Notes: generated by a model from the letters alone, not told the origin. A stretch of DNA of 64,000 nucleotides from Oscillatoria sp. CS-180 (GCF_028330965.1 NZ_JAQMUB010000030.1:49532-113531); one strand, 5' to 3'. Positions 18,749 through 26,997 are shown, counted from the first letter of the stretch. Numbers and translations are program-made.

Positions 18749-18886
18749 TTACTTCTCAGCAGTGTCTTTAGGTTTTGCTTCCTGCTTATCGTCACCGTCG
18801 GTTGCAATTTCCTCAACCTTATCGATCGCCTTCTTAACGCGGTCTTCGTTCTTCTCGGCAAAGGATTTGTTCTTTTCAAGTGTCAT
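18749..18886 (-). CDS. 45-residue charged small protein
   Basis: ATG at 18886, stop TAA at 18751-18749. AGGAGA stands 9 bases before the ATG, an excellent ribosome binding site, and a perfect terminator follows. The protein starts MTLEKNKSFAEKNEDRVKKA and continues with IDKVEEIATDGDD and a Lys/Glu/Asp-rich tail ending DTAEK. It is highly charged, helical and free of cysteine and aromatic residues except Phe9, which suggests a small stress-related, possibly disordered protein. Family not recognised. Confidence 0.75.
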   Translation of the reverse strand: MTLEKNKSFAEKNEDRVKKAIDKVEEIATDGDDKQEAKPKDTAEK

Positions 18887-19103
18887 GTGTGTTCTCCTGT
18901 CAAGAATGACACCTTTAACGTAATAGGGAGTGAGGCGATCGCAATCCTCTTAATGAAGGATTTCGGGCCGCTGATAGCCGTTTGCTGTCGACCATCTTCT
19001 TTGTAGGCAAAAAAGATACGGATTCTGAACTCTTCTATAAAATTCAGAACGTCATTTTCTGATCGGGCATTCTAAAGCAGCAACCAATCGGCTAAAGGGT
19101 GCC

Positions 19104-20633
19104 ATGCTATCAAGAATTTGGAGTGCTGCCATTGTTGGCATCAACGCTGTCAAGGTGGGCGTGGAAGTTGATCTTTCGGGGGGACTGCCGACCATTGTGG
19201 TGGTAGGTTTGCCAGATACCGCAGTCCAGGAATCGCGAGAGCGGACGCGGGCAGCCCTCAAGAATTCTGGCTTTCCTTTCCCGACCCGAAAAGTCGTCAT
19301 TAACTTGACCCCAGCGGATTTGCGAAAAGAAGGACCAAGCTTTGATTTGCCCATCAGCGTCGGCATTTTGGCGGCAACGGAACAGGTGAAACCTGACTTA
19401 TTGGATGACTTTCTCTTCATGGGAGAGCTGTCCCTAGACGGTAGCTTGAGACCTGTAACCGGAGTTTTGGCGATCGCTGCTGCCGCTAGGTCGCTTGGAT
19501 TTAAAGGGGTCATCGTCCCTGAAGACAACGCTCGGGAGGCAGCTGTGGTGCCTGCGATCGCAGTCTACGGCTTCAAGCACCTCTCAGACATTGCTGATTT
19601 CCTCAACGACACGACGTCGCGTCAGCCTCATCAACTGGATGGTAAAGCCGAGTTAGCCAACGGTCACGCCGGAGCATTAGATCTGCGGGATGTGAAAGGT
19701 CAGGCTCAAGCGCGACGAGCCTTAGAAATTGCCGCGGCAGGTGGGCATAATCTTATCTTTGTCGGACCGCCCGGTAGCGGGAAAACAATGCTGGCTCGCC
19801 GTTTGCCAAGTATCCTCCCGCCGCTCTCATTCGAAGAAGCGCTGGAGGTTACTCGCATCCATTCCGTGGCAGGATTGCTGAAGGAAAAAGGCAGCTTAGT
19901 GACCCATCGTCCCTTTCGCAGCCCCCATCATTCCGCGTCGGGTCCCTCTCTAGTCGGTGGTGGCAGCTTTCCTAAACCCGGAGAAATCTCGTTGGCTCAC
20001 CGCGGAGTCCTCTTTTTGGATGAGATGACCGAGTTCAAACGAGACGTACTGGAGTTTCTGCGGCAGCCCTTGGAAGACGGCTACGTGACTATCACACGCA
20101 CCCGGCAGTCCGTAGAGTTCCCAGCTCAGTTTACCTTGGTGGCAAGCACAAATCCTTGTCCTTGCGGGTATTACGGCGATTCGGTTCAGCCTTGCACCTG
20201 TAGTCCACGCAGTCGTGAACAGTACTGGGCGCGACTCTCTGGACCGCTGATGGACAGGATTGACTTACAGGTTGTGGTCGGACGGCTCAAGCCAGAAGAA
20301 ATGACGCGCATCTCTGAAGGGGAGCCATCGGAAAAGGTGAGGATGAGGGTTGAGGTCGCTCGCGATCGCACCCGCGATCGTCTTCACTCAGAACCCTCAC
20401 TGCAATGTAATGCAGACATGCAGAGTCGTCACCTCCGTCACTGGTGTCCCCTAGACGATGCTACCCAAACCCTCCTCGAAGGTGCCGTTCGTAAACTGGG
20501 CCTCTCCGCCCGCGCCACTGATCGCATCCTCAAAGTCGCCCGCACTATCGCCGATTTAGACAACTCCGACACACTCCAAGCTCCCCATGTCGCTGAAGCC
20601 ATTCAATACCGCACGATCGATCGCATGCAGTAA
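19104..20633 (+). CDS. comM: YifB/ComM family Mg-chelatase-like AAA+ ATPase
   Basis: 509 residues, the normal family length. An N-terminal ChlI-like domain (VGVEVDLSGGLPTIVVVGLPDTAVQESRERTR region; DLRKEGPSFDLPI) precedes the AAA+ core: Walker A GPPGSGKTMLARRLP at about 224-238, Walker B VLFLDEM at about 302-308, and the Cys-rich NPCPCGYYGD with CTCS before the C-terminal helical domain. ComM is a helicase that extends recombination during natural transformation. No competence partner is seen nearby. Its last ~115 bases recur as a fragment at 21564. Confidence 0.95.
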   Translation: MLSRIWSAAIVGINAVKVGVEVDLSGGLPTIVVVGLPDTAVQESRERTRAALKNSGFPFPTRKVVINLTPADLRKEGPSFDLPISVGILAATEQVKPDLLDDFLFMGELSLDGSLRPVTGVLAIAAAARSLGFKGVIVPEDNAREAAVVPAIAVYGFKHLSDIADFLNDTTSRQPHQLDGKAELANGHAGALDLRDVKGQAQARRALEIAAAGGHNLIFVGPPGSGKTMLARRLPSILPPLSFEEALEVTRIHSVAGLLKEKGSLVTHRPFRSPHHSASGPSLVGGGSFPKPGEISLAHRGVLFLDEMTEFKRDVLEFLRQPLEDGYVTITRTRQSVEFPAQFTLVASTNPCPCGYYGDSVQPCTCSPRSREQYWARLSGPLMDRIDLQVVVGRLKPEEMTRISEGEPSEKVRMRVEVARDRTRDRLHSEPSLQCNADMQSRHLRHWCPLDDATQTLLEGAVRKLGLSARATDRILKVARTIADLDNSDTLQAPHVAEAIQYRTIDRMQ

Positions 20634-20782
20634 AGCAACACTGTTAGCTGCGGCAAGCGTTTGCATAGTAGTAGTTTCAGCTCAGAGAGAAGAGTTTGCT
20701 GAAATCTTTACTGGATAGGGCTTCTAGGAAAGCATATGTATTTTTGATGTTGCAGCACAGTAGCCGTAAAATCTTGTTTTGG

Positions 20783-21166
20783 CTATGCCCAAAGCCTTTC
20801 TACTTCATAAGCATCAAATGCTCTATCGTTGCTCAAAATTATGAGGGAACGATTTATCGCTTGGGCAATCAGCATTCGATCGAATGGATCGCGATGGTGC
20901 GTTTCCAGTTTTCTAACCTGTGCCGTATCCAAAAATTCGATATGCAATAGCTCAATGTCGGAAGCTACTAATTCTGCACCAATGAGGTCATATTCCTGAT
21001 GGAGGGCCAGCTTACCAAGCTGTACTTTAATAGCAATTTCCCAAAGACTGGCAATACTGAGATAAACGGTTTCTGCCGTATCGATAGTTTCTCGCAGGGT
21101 TGCTGGCAGTTTGGGATCATTTCCCGTCAGCCAAATGAACGTATGGGTATCGAGCAAAAATGTCAT
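20783..21166 (-). CDS. PIN domain ribonuclease toxin (VapC-like)
   Basis: 127 residues from the ATG at 21166, which overlaps the antitoxin stop by one base (TGATG). Acidic PIN residues are present: TFLLDTHTFIWL (Asp at about 6), SLWEIAIKVQLGKL (Glu at about 43) and HRDPFDRMLIAQA (Asp at about 92 and 96), then LIILSNDRAFDAY. It has the COG3744-type layout of toxins paired with DUF2281 antitoxins. The predicted role is Mg-dependent RNA cleavage when the antitoxin is lost. A truncated repeat of its 5' end lies at 21698-21760. Confidence 0.9.
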   Translation of the reverse strand: MTFLLDTHTFIWLTGNDPKLPATLRETIDTAETVYLSIASLWEIAIKVQLGKLALHQEYDLIGAELVASDIELLHIEFLDTAQVRKLETHHRDPFDRMLIAQAINRSLIILSNDRAFDAYEVERLWA

Positions 21167-21396
21167 CACGACATATAGTCCTGCATGTCCTCTAAAGGCT
21201 CATCAAAATCTTCGGACAACGGCAGCACGAACATGTCCTTTAAAATGCCTGAACGTCGTTTTGCAGCTGTTTTCGATTTTGAGGTCTCTTTTTCAGCACA
21301 GTTAGACATTAGATAGAGTGCATAATGTAAGACCTCTTTCTTAAGGTCTTCTGGCATCTGCGCCAAAGTTTGTTCAATAGCGATATCTATCGTCAT
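21166..21396 (-). CDS. DUF2281 antitoxin
   Basis: 76 residues, starting MTIDIAIEQTLAQMPEDLKK and continuing LHYALYLMS, the helical core of DUF2281 proteins, which pair with PIN toxins. The middle is basic (KSKTAAKRRSG, possible DNA contact) and the C-terminal DEPLEDMQDYM is acidic and probably wraps the toxin. Its stop overlaps the toxin start by one base. The promoter should lie just beyond 21396 and is probably autoregulated, but I see no clear operator. Confidence 0.88.
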   Translation of the reverse strand: MTIDIAIEQTLAQMPEDLKKEVLHYALYLMSNCAEKETSKSKTAAKRRSGILKDMFVLPLSEDFDEPLEDMQDYMS

Positions 21397-21563
21397 AAGA
21401 TTTGCTTCTATGTCCTTCTGCCTTTAGCCATAACTAGTACCGTTTAGCGGATTCACAGTTCAAAACCAAGACCGATAATCTGCCACAATACTCCGCATGT
21501 AGAGCTCGTTTCTAGCGTGATGAACTAGTTGAAAGGCCAACTTGCTTCTTTTGTAAGTCCATT

Positions 21564-21760
21564 ATCGCATCCTCAAAGTCGCCCGCACCATCGCCGATTT
21601 AGACAACTCCGACACACTTCAATCTCCTCATGTCGCTGAGGCCGTTCAATACCGAACGATTGATCGCATGCAGTAAAGCGACACCGTCAGCTGTGGCAAA
21701 TGAACGTATGAGTATCGAGTAGAAATGTCATCACGACATGTAGTCCTGCATGTCCTCTCA
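21564..21760 (+). pseudogene. Fused remnant: comM 3' end joined to vapC 5'/antitoxin 3' end
   Basis: 21564-21690 repeats 20521-20650 (end of comM and the bases after its stop) with scattered substitutions. It then jumps at GCAAATGAAC to a copy of 21132-21195, the start of the reverse-strand toxin and end of the antitoxin. About 480 bp lying between these parts in the original are missing. The join falls at the short shared sequence CAAATGAA / GCAA. The toxin part carries point changes (CAAAAATG became TAGAAATG). This is a decayed tandem duplication with an internal deletion; no product is expected. Confidence 0.85.
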
Positions 21761-21970
21761 AACAGGTGTCAGAATCGACGATAGATCTTACTCAATGACG
21801 TTTCAACCTATATTGAGTTGCTCTTTGGCTCAAACTTCACATCGCCACGATTTTTTTTCGCTTCTTCGATGAACTGGGGGAAATCCCTTGCCTCTGAGTT
21901 TATACGTGGGCCATTATAGAGTTATAGAAGTGCTCTATGCACGCCGCGACTCTACAAATCCGCTACGTTG

Positions 21971-22005
21971 AGCAGCCCCCGATGTTTTATGCATTGGGGG
22001 CTGCT
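21971..22005. repeat. GC-rich hairpin
   Basis: AGCAGCCCCC (21971-21980) and GGGGGCTGCT (21996-22005) are perfect complements around a 15-base loop. No T run follows on either strand, so I do not call it a terminator. Confidence 0.55.
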
Positions 22006-22029
22006 GCTTGCAGACACGGATTGTATTGG

Positions 22030-22217
22030 GTCAAAGTAGCTCTTGCGTAGAAGCACTGAACTTCGAGCAACACCTGAATTTAACTGAACTTTTCCCTATG
22101 GTGCCTGAAAAGTTCATGGGCCAATATCTAAACATCCTGTAGACTCGCGTGTGCTCCTTGAGCACGGCTCGGGTTGGAGCTTCCCTAGGGATGTCTTCAG
22201 CCCGACTTTTTCTTTTT
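22030..22217 (+). ncRNA. Candidate structured RNA ending in an intrinsic terminator
   Basis: The stretch has no supported frame but has ordered structure. TGAACTTTTC (22085-22094) pairs perfectly with GAAAAGTTCA (22107-22116). GTGCTC/GAGCAC forms a tight hairpin at 22151-22165. TCGGGTTGGAG (from 22169) pairs with CTTCAGCCCGA (to 22205), followed by CTTTTTCTTTTT. The 5' end is not defined; 22030 is a guess that would make a transcript of about 180-190 bases. The size recalls 6S RNA, but the expected long closing stem is not visible, so family is unknown. Confidence 0.45.
22169..22217 (+). terminator. Intrinsic terminator with T-rich tail
   Basis: TCGGGTTGGAG and CTTCAGCCCGA pair with G-U wobbles, extended by TCCC/GGGA around CTAG-like loop bases, then CTTTTTCTTTTT at 22206-22217. 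No protein gene ends just upstream, which is why a noncoding transcript is proposed. Confidence 0.75.
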
Positions 22218-22571
22218 AAGGGGGAGTCGCAATGCTTGACGATGAATTCGGCTTCTCATCCTCATTCATCCGTCCGTACAGGCGAATATTCAAAGAACCG
22301 CTATGGTGCTTTGCAGCGATCTCAACTATTCAACTGTCAATTCTGATTTGATTTTGGGACTTGACCAATTAGTTCAGGCGAACTACTCTGGGTTTGTTGA
22401 TCGCGACTAGCAGAATCGCGCTCTAGGGCAAGAAACTGACTGCATGTTCGTGTTCTTAGAAAAGAGGACTATTCCTTGTCGGTATCTAAGCAGTGTTAGA
22501 TGCCAGAACGATGATTTGAATATCCCGAAACGGTTGAATTGAGTCCATAAATTCCGATAAAGGTGGATGCC

Positions 22572-23366
22572 ATGACCGAATTTAAAGACTATGCTCCTGG
22601 TACCTTTTGTTGGGTTGATCTAGCCACCACAGATGCTGAAGCGTCCAAGAAATTCTACACTCAGCTCTTTGGTTGGACGGCGACTGACGTGCCTGCTGGG
22701 GAAGCAGGGACATACACAATGCTTGAAAAAGCCGGGAAGAATGTTTGTGCGCTTTACCAAATGGACGAGGTAATGCAGCAGCAAAGTCCGTCTCCTTACT
22801 GGCTGAGCTACGTCTCGGTGCAGAATGTTGACGATAGTACCGAGAAGGCCAAGACGCTGGGAGGCCAGATTTTGCAGACTCCCTGCGACGTGATGGACTC
22901 GGGACGGATGAGTCTGATTCAGGATCCCACGGGTGCAGTGTTTGCGCTTTGGCAACCTGGGCAGCACATCGGTGCTGACCTTGCCAATGAGCCTGCAACA
23001 TTTTGCTGGAATGAGTTGCATACCAAAGATGTTGAAAAGGCTACTCAGTTTTATAGCCAATTGTTTGGCTGGGGCACTAAGAAGAGTCAAAACGCTACTG
23101 GGGGAGACTACATTGAGTTTCTGCGAGGAGACCATTCCGGTGCGGGCATGATGGAAATTCAGCCTGACTGGGGAGAGGTTCCTCCCAACTGGGCTATCTA
23201 TTTTACAGTTGAAGACTGTGATGCCACTCTTGAAAAAGCTGAAGCTTTGGGAGGACACATCGAGATGCAGCCAATGGAGATGAAGGATGTCGGCAAGTTT
23301 GCGATTATCAAAGATCCTCAAGGTGCATACTTCACCGTGATTCAAATGCCGGAAGGTGTCAGCTAA
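22572..23366 (+). CDS. Two-domain VOC family protein (glyoxalase/bleomycin-resistance fold)
   Basis: 264 residues from the ATG at 22572, with AAAGGTGG upstream; a GTG at 22563 is less likely. Two halves repeat the VOC pattern: GTFCWVDLATTDAEASKKFY with LFGW and LIQDPTGAVFALWQ, then ATFCWNELHTKDVEKATQFY with LFGWG and IIKDPQGAYFTVIQ. This is the arrangement of stress-associated proteins like the 27-kDa antigen CFP-30B family. No enzyme activity can be assigned. A strong terminator follows. Confidence 0.9.
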   Translation: MTEFKDYAPGTFCWVDLATTDAEASKKFYTQLFGWTATDVPAGEAGTYTMLEKAGKNVCALYQMDEVMQQQSPSPYWLSYVSVQNVDDSTEKAKTLGGQILQTPCDVMDSGRMSLIQDPTGAVFALWQPGQHIGADLANEPATFCWNELHTKDVEKATQFYSQLFGWGTKKSQNATGGDYIEFLRGDHSGAGMMEIQPDWGEVPPNWAIYFTVEDCDATLEKAEALGGHIEMQPMEMKDVGKFAIIKDPQGAYFTVIQMPEGVS

Positions 23367-23401
23367 AGCGATCGCCTTCAACTCCCTATTAATTCAAAGC
23401 T

Positions 23402-23442
23402 AAACAAAACCCCTGTCCTGCTGGAGGAGAGGGGTTTTGTTT
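23402..23442 (+). terminator. Intrinsic terminator of the VOC gene
   Basis: Perfect 13-base arms AAACAAAACCCCT (23402-23414) and AGGGGTTTTGTTT (23430-23442), 35 bases after the VOC stop. The symmetrical A and T tracts would let it work in both directions, also for the reverse gene at 23519. Confidence 0.85.
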
Positions 23443-23518
23443 AGCAAAACGCTTGAGGAAGAGGATGACCTTTATCCAGAACCGAATCTGGATAAAGGAT
23501 TGCTCTATCCTGCTACTT

Positions 23519-23707
23519 TTAGTCTGCTGACTCTACTGCATTCGTCACAACCGCCTCGACTTGGGCCGTCTTTGTTGTCTCATCGACGCTAGCGATCGCC
23601 CATCGCAGCGGTTCGCCCCGCTTTCGCAGCTCTGCCTCAACTTGTTTGGGAAGTTCAGCAGGATCCTCAGTCAAGTCGATTTCAGCTGTAATAAAGTGTG
23701 TAGTCAT
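23519..23707 (-). CDS. 62-residue protein of unknown function
   Basis: The ATG at 23707 has GGAGA 8 bases ahead; the longer frame to 23743 adds a Lys/Thr stretch with no support. It starts MTTHFITAEIDLTEDPAELP and has an alternating beta-helix-beta pattern ending AQVEAVVTNAVESAD. Family not recognised. It lies directly downstream of the ferredoxin gene on the same strand (58 bases), so it may be co-transcribed. Confidence 0.65.
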   Translation of the reverse strand: MTTHFITAEIDLTEDPAELPKQVEAELRKRGEPLRWAIASVDETTKTAQVEAVVTNAVESAD

Positions 23708-23764
23708 GGTTGTAGTCTCCTTTTTGGGACGGCAAAGCGGCACTGGGCGTGATTCAAAGCTTCC

Positions 23765-24085
23765 TCAGGAGGATTGCCCAAACTGTTTTTGATAGACGAT
23801 ATCCTCTTTATTCGTCTCCAGCTTAATATCTGATCGTGGATAGGCCACGCAAAGGAGAGCATAGCCCTCCGCCTGCAAGTCAGTCCCGACCCCCATCCCG
23901 TCAGCTTGATCAACTGTTCCTTCTGTAATCAGCGCGGCACAAGTTGTGCAAACGCCCGCACTACAGGAAAAGGGCAACTCTAGCCCGGCTTCCTGTGCAG
24001 CTGCCAGAATGGTTTTGTCTTCTGGGACTTGAATGTGTACGGTTTCACCGTGGTGATTAATTTCGATGTTAAATGTGTTTGCCAT
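23765..24085 (-). CDS. Plant-type 2Fe-2S ferredoxin
   Basis: 106 residues. The cluster ligands are CSAGVCTTC at about 40-48 and the distal Cys in YALLCVAYPRSD at about 79, matching CX4CX2C-Xn-C ferredoxins. The protein has the usual acidic beta-grasp layout (NIEINHHGETVHIQVPEDK; LAAAQEAGLELPFSC). The sequence is less acidic than photosynthetic PetF and may be one of the low-abundance ferredoxin paralogues that serve special partners. It reads toward the 62-residue gene. Confidence 0.92.
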   Translation of the reverse strand: MANTFNIEINHHGETVHIQVPEDKTILAAAQEAGLELPFSCSAGVCTTCAALITEGTVDQADGMGVGTDLQAEGYALLCVAYPRSDIKLETNKEDIVYQKQFGQSS

Positions 24086-24199
24086 TGGCCGATTTTGAGC
24101 CTGAATTCACCCAACAAAAAGCTCTAAAGATATTGATTTATCTGCGGTCCATCCTTCGGGAAGCCGCTACAGCGTCTACCACCTGCTAGGATTTTCGGA

Positions 24200-24376
24200 C
24201 TAGGGAGTATCAGGGAAAATGCCTTCACACTCTGCGAGCAGGTCATCCATTTCTTCCAACGCTTGATTCACGTCGATGCGCAGCATTCCCAGATCAGGCT
24301 GCTCTAGCAGCTTGAGCAGTACCTCACGCTTGCTACGAATTAAGTTGACGCGATCGCGAATCGCTTGTACGTCCAT
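24200..24376 (-). CDS. 58-residue helical small protein
   Basis: ATG at 24376, stop TAG at 24202-24200. The frame begins MDVQAIRDRVNLIRSKREVL, continues LLEQPDLGMLRIDVNQALEE and ends MDDLLAECEGIFPDTP. It is strongly helical with heptad-like Leu and Ile spacing and an acidic end. A HIP1-type GCGATTCGCGATCGCG lies in codons 5-10. The coding character is clear, but the family is unknown to me. Confidence 0.65.
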   Translation of the reverse strand: MDVQAIRDRVNLIRSKREVLLKLLEQPDLGMLRIDVNQALEEMDDLLAECEGIFPDTP

Positions 24377-24521
24377 GTTTGTTGTATCACTCTCCAGTTA
24401 CTCAGCATAGGCAACTTTGGAGTCAGATGACACACGTTTTCCAACATTGAGGGCAATATTCCTCGCTTTTGCAGTAAGGTCCTTGTGTCTACACCAGTGA
24501 TTTCTACGGTCTTGCGCTCAG

Positions 24522-25745
24522 ATGATGGTTTCTCGGTTGCTCTGCATCAGCAATGGTCATGGGGAAGATGCGATCGCGGTACGCATTCTGACGGCGCTGC
24601 GATCCCACCAGCCAACCTTAGACATAGCAGCCTTATCCTTGGTGGGTGAAGGTACCGCCTTTCAGAAGCATGATATTCCGCTAGTTGCGGCAACAAAAAC
24701 CCTGCCCTCCGGGGGATTCATCTATATGGATAGCCGCCAGTTAGCGCGGGATGTCGCCGGAGGACTAATGCAGCTCACTTGGACACAACTTAAATCGCTG
24801 AAGCAGTGGGCCAAGGGAGACGGTGCTGTCCTAGCAGTTGGGGACATTGTCCCAGCGGCTTTTGCCTGGTGGAGTGGTCTGCCCTACGCCATCGTTGGCA
24901 CGGCAAAATCGGCCTATTACTTGAGAAACGAACAGGGTCGACTGGCGGATCTCCCGTGGTATGCAGGATGGGCAAACTCCATCTACTTACCGTGGGAGCG
25001 ATGGTTGATGAACCGCGATCGCTGTCGGGCCGTTGTGGTTAGAGATCAACTCACCCAGTTGGAATTGCAGCAGTTGGGAATTTCTCCTGTACTCGCGGCA
25101 AATCCCATGATGGATGGATTAGGGGCGACAGCGCAGGGGGCGCAGCTTCAGCCGCATATCCACCACGCTTTGACAATCGTCCTCCTGCCAGGGTCACGTG
25201 CACCGGAAGCTTACGCCAACTGGCAGGTGATTCTGTCGGCGGTCGAGAGTGTGTTGCGACAGTATGCGCCGCGCCAAGTTTACTGTCTAGGTGCGATCGC
25301 GCCCGCTCTGGATTTAGTTCCCTTTCGGCAAGCGCTTGAAGAAGCCGGATGGCAAGCCGAGGGCGATCATGTCCGCAATCATTTCACGTATCAGAATGGT
25401 GGGCTGATATTGACGCAGATGGCCTACAGCGATTGCTTGCAGGTAGCGCAGGTCGCGATCGCGATGGCGGGAACTGCAACTGAGCAATTTGTTGGATTAG
25501 GAAAACCTGCGTTTACGCTTCCGGGCAAAGGACCGCAGTTCACGCCAACCTTTGCCAAACTGCAAACGCGGTTGCTGGGAGAATCGGTTGTGCTTGTGGA
25601 GACTGCCGATCAGGTCGGCGCAGCTATGGAGTCCGTTTTAGCTGATGTTGATCGTCTCAACTCAATTCAGCACAATGGAATACGACGCTTGGGAGAACCT
25701 GGGGCTGCTGAGGCGATCGCGGCGTTTCTCGCACAACATCTTTAG
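24522..25745 (+). CDS. Lipid-A-disaccharide synthase-related protein (cyanobacterial)
   Basis: 407 residues. LLCISNGHGEDAIAVRIL at the N-terminus, VLAVGDIVPAAFAWWSGLPY in the middle, LLPGSRAPEAYANW and MAGTATEQFVGLGKPAFTLPG toward the end resemble the two-Rossmann (GT-B) fold of LpxB. Cyanobacteria and plastids keep this LpxB-like family, whose role is unproven, and the usual lipid A pathway is absent from many of them. Start is ATG at 24522 or 24525. Monocistronic. Confidence 0.85.
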   Translation: MMVSRLLCISNGHGEDAIAVRILTALRSHQPTLDIAALSLVGEGTAFQKHDIPLVAATKTLPSGGFIYMDSRQLARDVAGGLMQLTWTQLKSLKQWAKGDGAVLAVGDIVPAAFAWWSGLPYAIVGTAKSAYYLRNEQGRLADLPWYAGWANSIYLPWERWLMNRDRCRAVVVRDQLTQLELQQLGISPVLAANPMMDGLGATAQGAQLQPHIHHALTIVLLPGSRAPEAYANWQVILSAVESVLRQYAPRQVYCLGAIAPALDLVPFRQALEEAGWQAEGDHVRNHFTYQNGGLILTQMAYSDCLQVAQVAIAMAGTATEQFVGLGKPAFTLPGKGPQFTPTFAKLQTRLLGESVVLVETADQVGAAMESVLADVDRLNSIQHNGIRRLGEPGAAEAIAAFLAQHL

Positions 25746-26062
25746 GGGCATGATTCAACCCAGTCCTCAAAATGCGTGCTCTAAATACGCCTTTAGCTAA
25801 ATTCGGCAGGGACAACCCCACATGACTTAAGTAACTACGGCCAGCGTAAGGTGAGCAGTGCCCACCCTACTAATTCCTAACTCCTGCCCAAAAGGTAGAC
25901 CGACTAGTCTATGAGTTCTTTCCCTCTAAATAGGCTAAATCTCCCTATCTGCGGAGAAAGAAAAAAATCAAATTCGTCACCATGAAATCGTTGCTTCTGG
26001 CACTCAAACTCATCATTTTGAAGGCCGAAGCGGGAAAGAAACGGAAAACGGAAGGAGGCTCT
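25746..26062. other. Intergenic stretch before the 165-residue membrane protein
   Basis: No separate gene seen. The last ~80 bases can be read in frame with the next gene from 25982, but the strong AGGAGG at 26051-26056 argues for the internal start at 26063. Confidence 0.45.
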
Positions 26063-26560
26063 ATGGAAGGGCAAAGCACTCAAAAGCGACCCCAGCTGAA
26101 GCAAGGGGAAATTGCAGTATTCAACAATTGGAATGAAGCTCAGAAAGCAAAGACGAAGCTTGAGCGCTCTGAGTTGTCCCTGCGGAATCTCAAAGTTGAG
26201 GGGGAGATAACTCCCTACGAAGAGGTTTCGGCGATGGGAACAACTGTAGGGGCTGAGGCTGGCATCTTGCTCGGTGCTTTTCTAGGCGGATCTTTGGGAG
26301 TTATCTTTGTCTCTATCGTTTCAACCTGGCTGCATGGAGGCATCATCAACTCTCCCTTTAACCAAGCTTCTATCGTTGTGTTCACTATTGCTGGTGCGGT
26401 TCTAGGCGTCATCTCTGGCAATCGAATTCGTGCCAATGCTAAGCCTAAACAGAAGCAGAAAGGTAACCCCAATGTACCTCGTCGTTTTCAGCTGACTGCT
26501 GATGCCAGTACAGAAGATTTGGCAAAAGCGCGCGAGATGCTGGGTTACGCAGTGAGCTAG
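26063..26560 (+). CDS. Glycine-zipper-type membrane protein, unknown
   Basis: 165 residues from the ATG at 26063, chosen because a perfect AGGAGG stands 7 bases before it; the frame opens at 25982. Residues about 17-60 form a short alpha/beta module (IAVFNNWNEAQKAKTKLE). Two membrane spans follow: GAEAGILLGAFLGGSLGVIF and IVVFTIAGAVLGVISG, the first with GxxxG spacing. The C-terminal part is basic. The layout is like general-stress-17M-type proteins, with an N-terminal heat-induced-like domain and a Gly-rich hairpin; that link is tentative. Confidence 0.75.
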   Translation: MEGQSTQKRPQLKQGEIAVFNNWNEAQKAKTKLERSELSLRNLKVEGEITPYEEVSAMGTTVGAEAGILLGAFLGGSLGVIFVSIVSTWLHGGIINSPFNQASIVVFTIAGAVLGVISGNRIRANAKPKQKQKGNPNVPRRFQLTADASTEDLAKAREMLGYAVS

Positions 26561-26579
26561 GCGATCTGACAGCAGCATA

Positions 26580-26626
26580 GACGGGTACGGAGACCGCCGC
26601 ATGAATGCCTCCTCCCCGTACCCGTC
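26580..26626. terminator. Shared terminator of convergent genes
   Basis: GACGGGTACGG (26580-26590) and CCGTACCCGTC (26616-26626) are perfect 11-base arms. They sit between the forward gene ending at 26560 and the reverse gene ending at 26635. Confidence 0.75.
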
Positions 26627-26634
26627 ATCAATCG

Positions 26635-26919
26635 CTACTCGAACAATCTGTCACGCTGCAAATACCGCAACACGTCACCGGGGTCTTGGCGAATTAATAC
26701 GCCGTTTTCCGGCACGTCGATTTTGGGACTCCACTCAATGCGCTCGATACAGTTCCGGAGGTGGAAGAGATCAATCGCGCTTTGGGTATCGGCTTCAGTG
26801 CCGACGAGATAAAGCCGCAGCCGTTTATGTCGTCGCTGGGGATGAGTGGGATAGCTCGGCAACGACGATGGTGCCGCCTCAATATGGTGAGACGGCAAAA
26901 AGTATTGAATAGTAATCAC
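26635..26919 (-). CDS. 94-residue protein, unknown function
   Basis: ATG at 26919 with GGAGA about 10 bases upstream. The protein starts MITIQYFLPSHHIE; the C-terminal part has IERIEWSPKIDVPENGVLIR and LRYLQRDRLFE. Charged and probably alpha/beta. The shared terminator at its 3' end supports transcription. It may be a small cyanobacterial conserved protein, but I cannot name the family. Confidence 0.6.
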   Translation of the reverse strand: MITIQYFLPSHHIEAAPSSLPSYPTHPQRRHKRLRLYLVGTEADTQSAIDLFHLRNCIERIEWSPKIDVPENGVLIRQDPGDVLRYLQRDRLFE

Positions 26920-26963
26920 TGGGGATTCTCCAAAAGTGTGTTGGATGAATCCCCGAAGATTTA

Positions 26964-26997
26964 GTCGCCCTTAGACGAAGCGCTTCGGTAGGGCGAC
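26964..26997. repeat. Double palindrome
   Basis: GTCGCCCT and AGGGCGAC form the outer arms, and CGAAGCGCTTCG (26976-26987) is a perfect self-complementary inner sequence. It could be a cruciform, a terminator-like stem or a small repeat. No second copy was seen in this window. Confidence 0.5.

Noticed and set aside
20696..20950. Forward 84-codon frame
   Set aside because: It is antisense to the clear PIN toxin gene.
22030..22217. 6S RNA
   Set aside because: Size fits, but the long closing stem pairing the two ends is not visible; kept only as an unnamed RNA candidate.
22149..22346. Forward 65-codon frame
   Set aside because: It overlaps the strong terminator at 22169-22217 and has no family or RBS.
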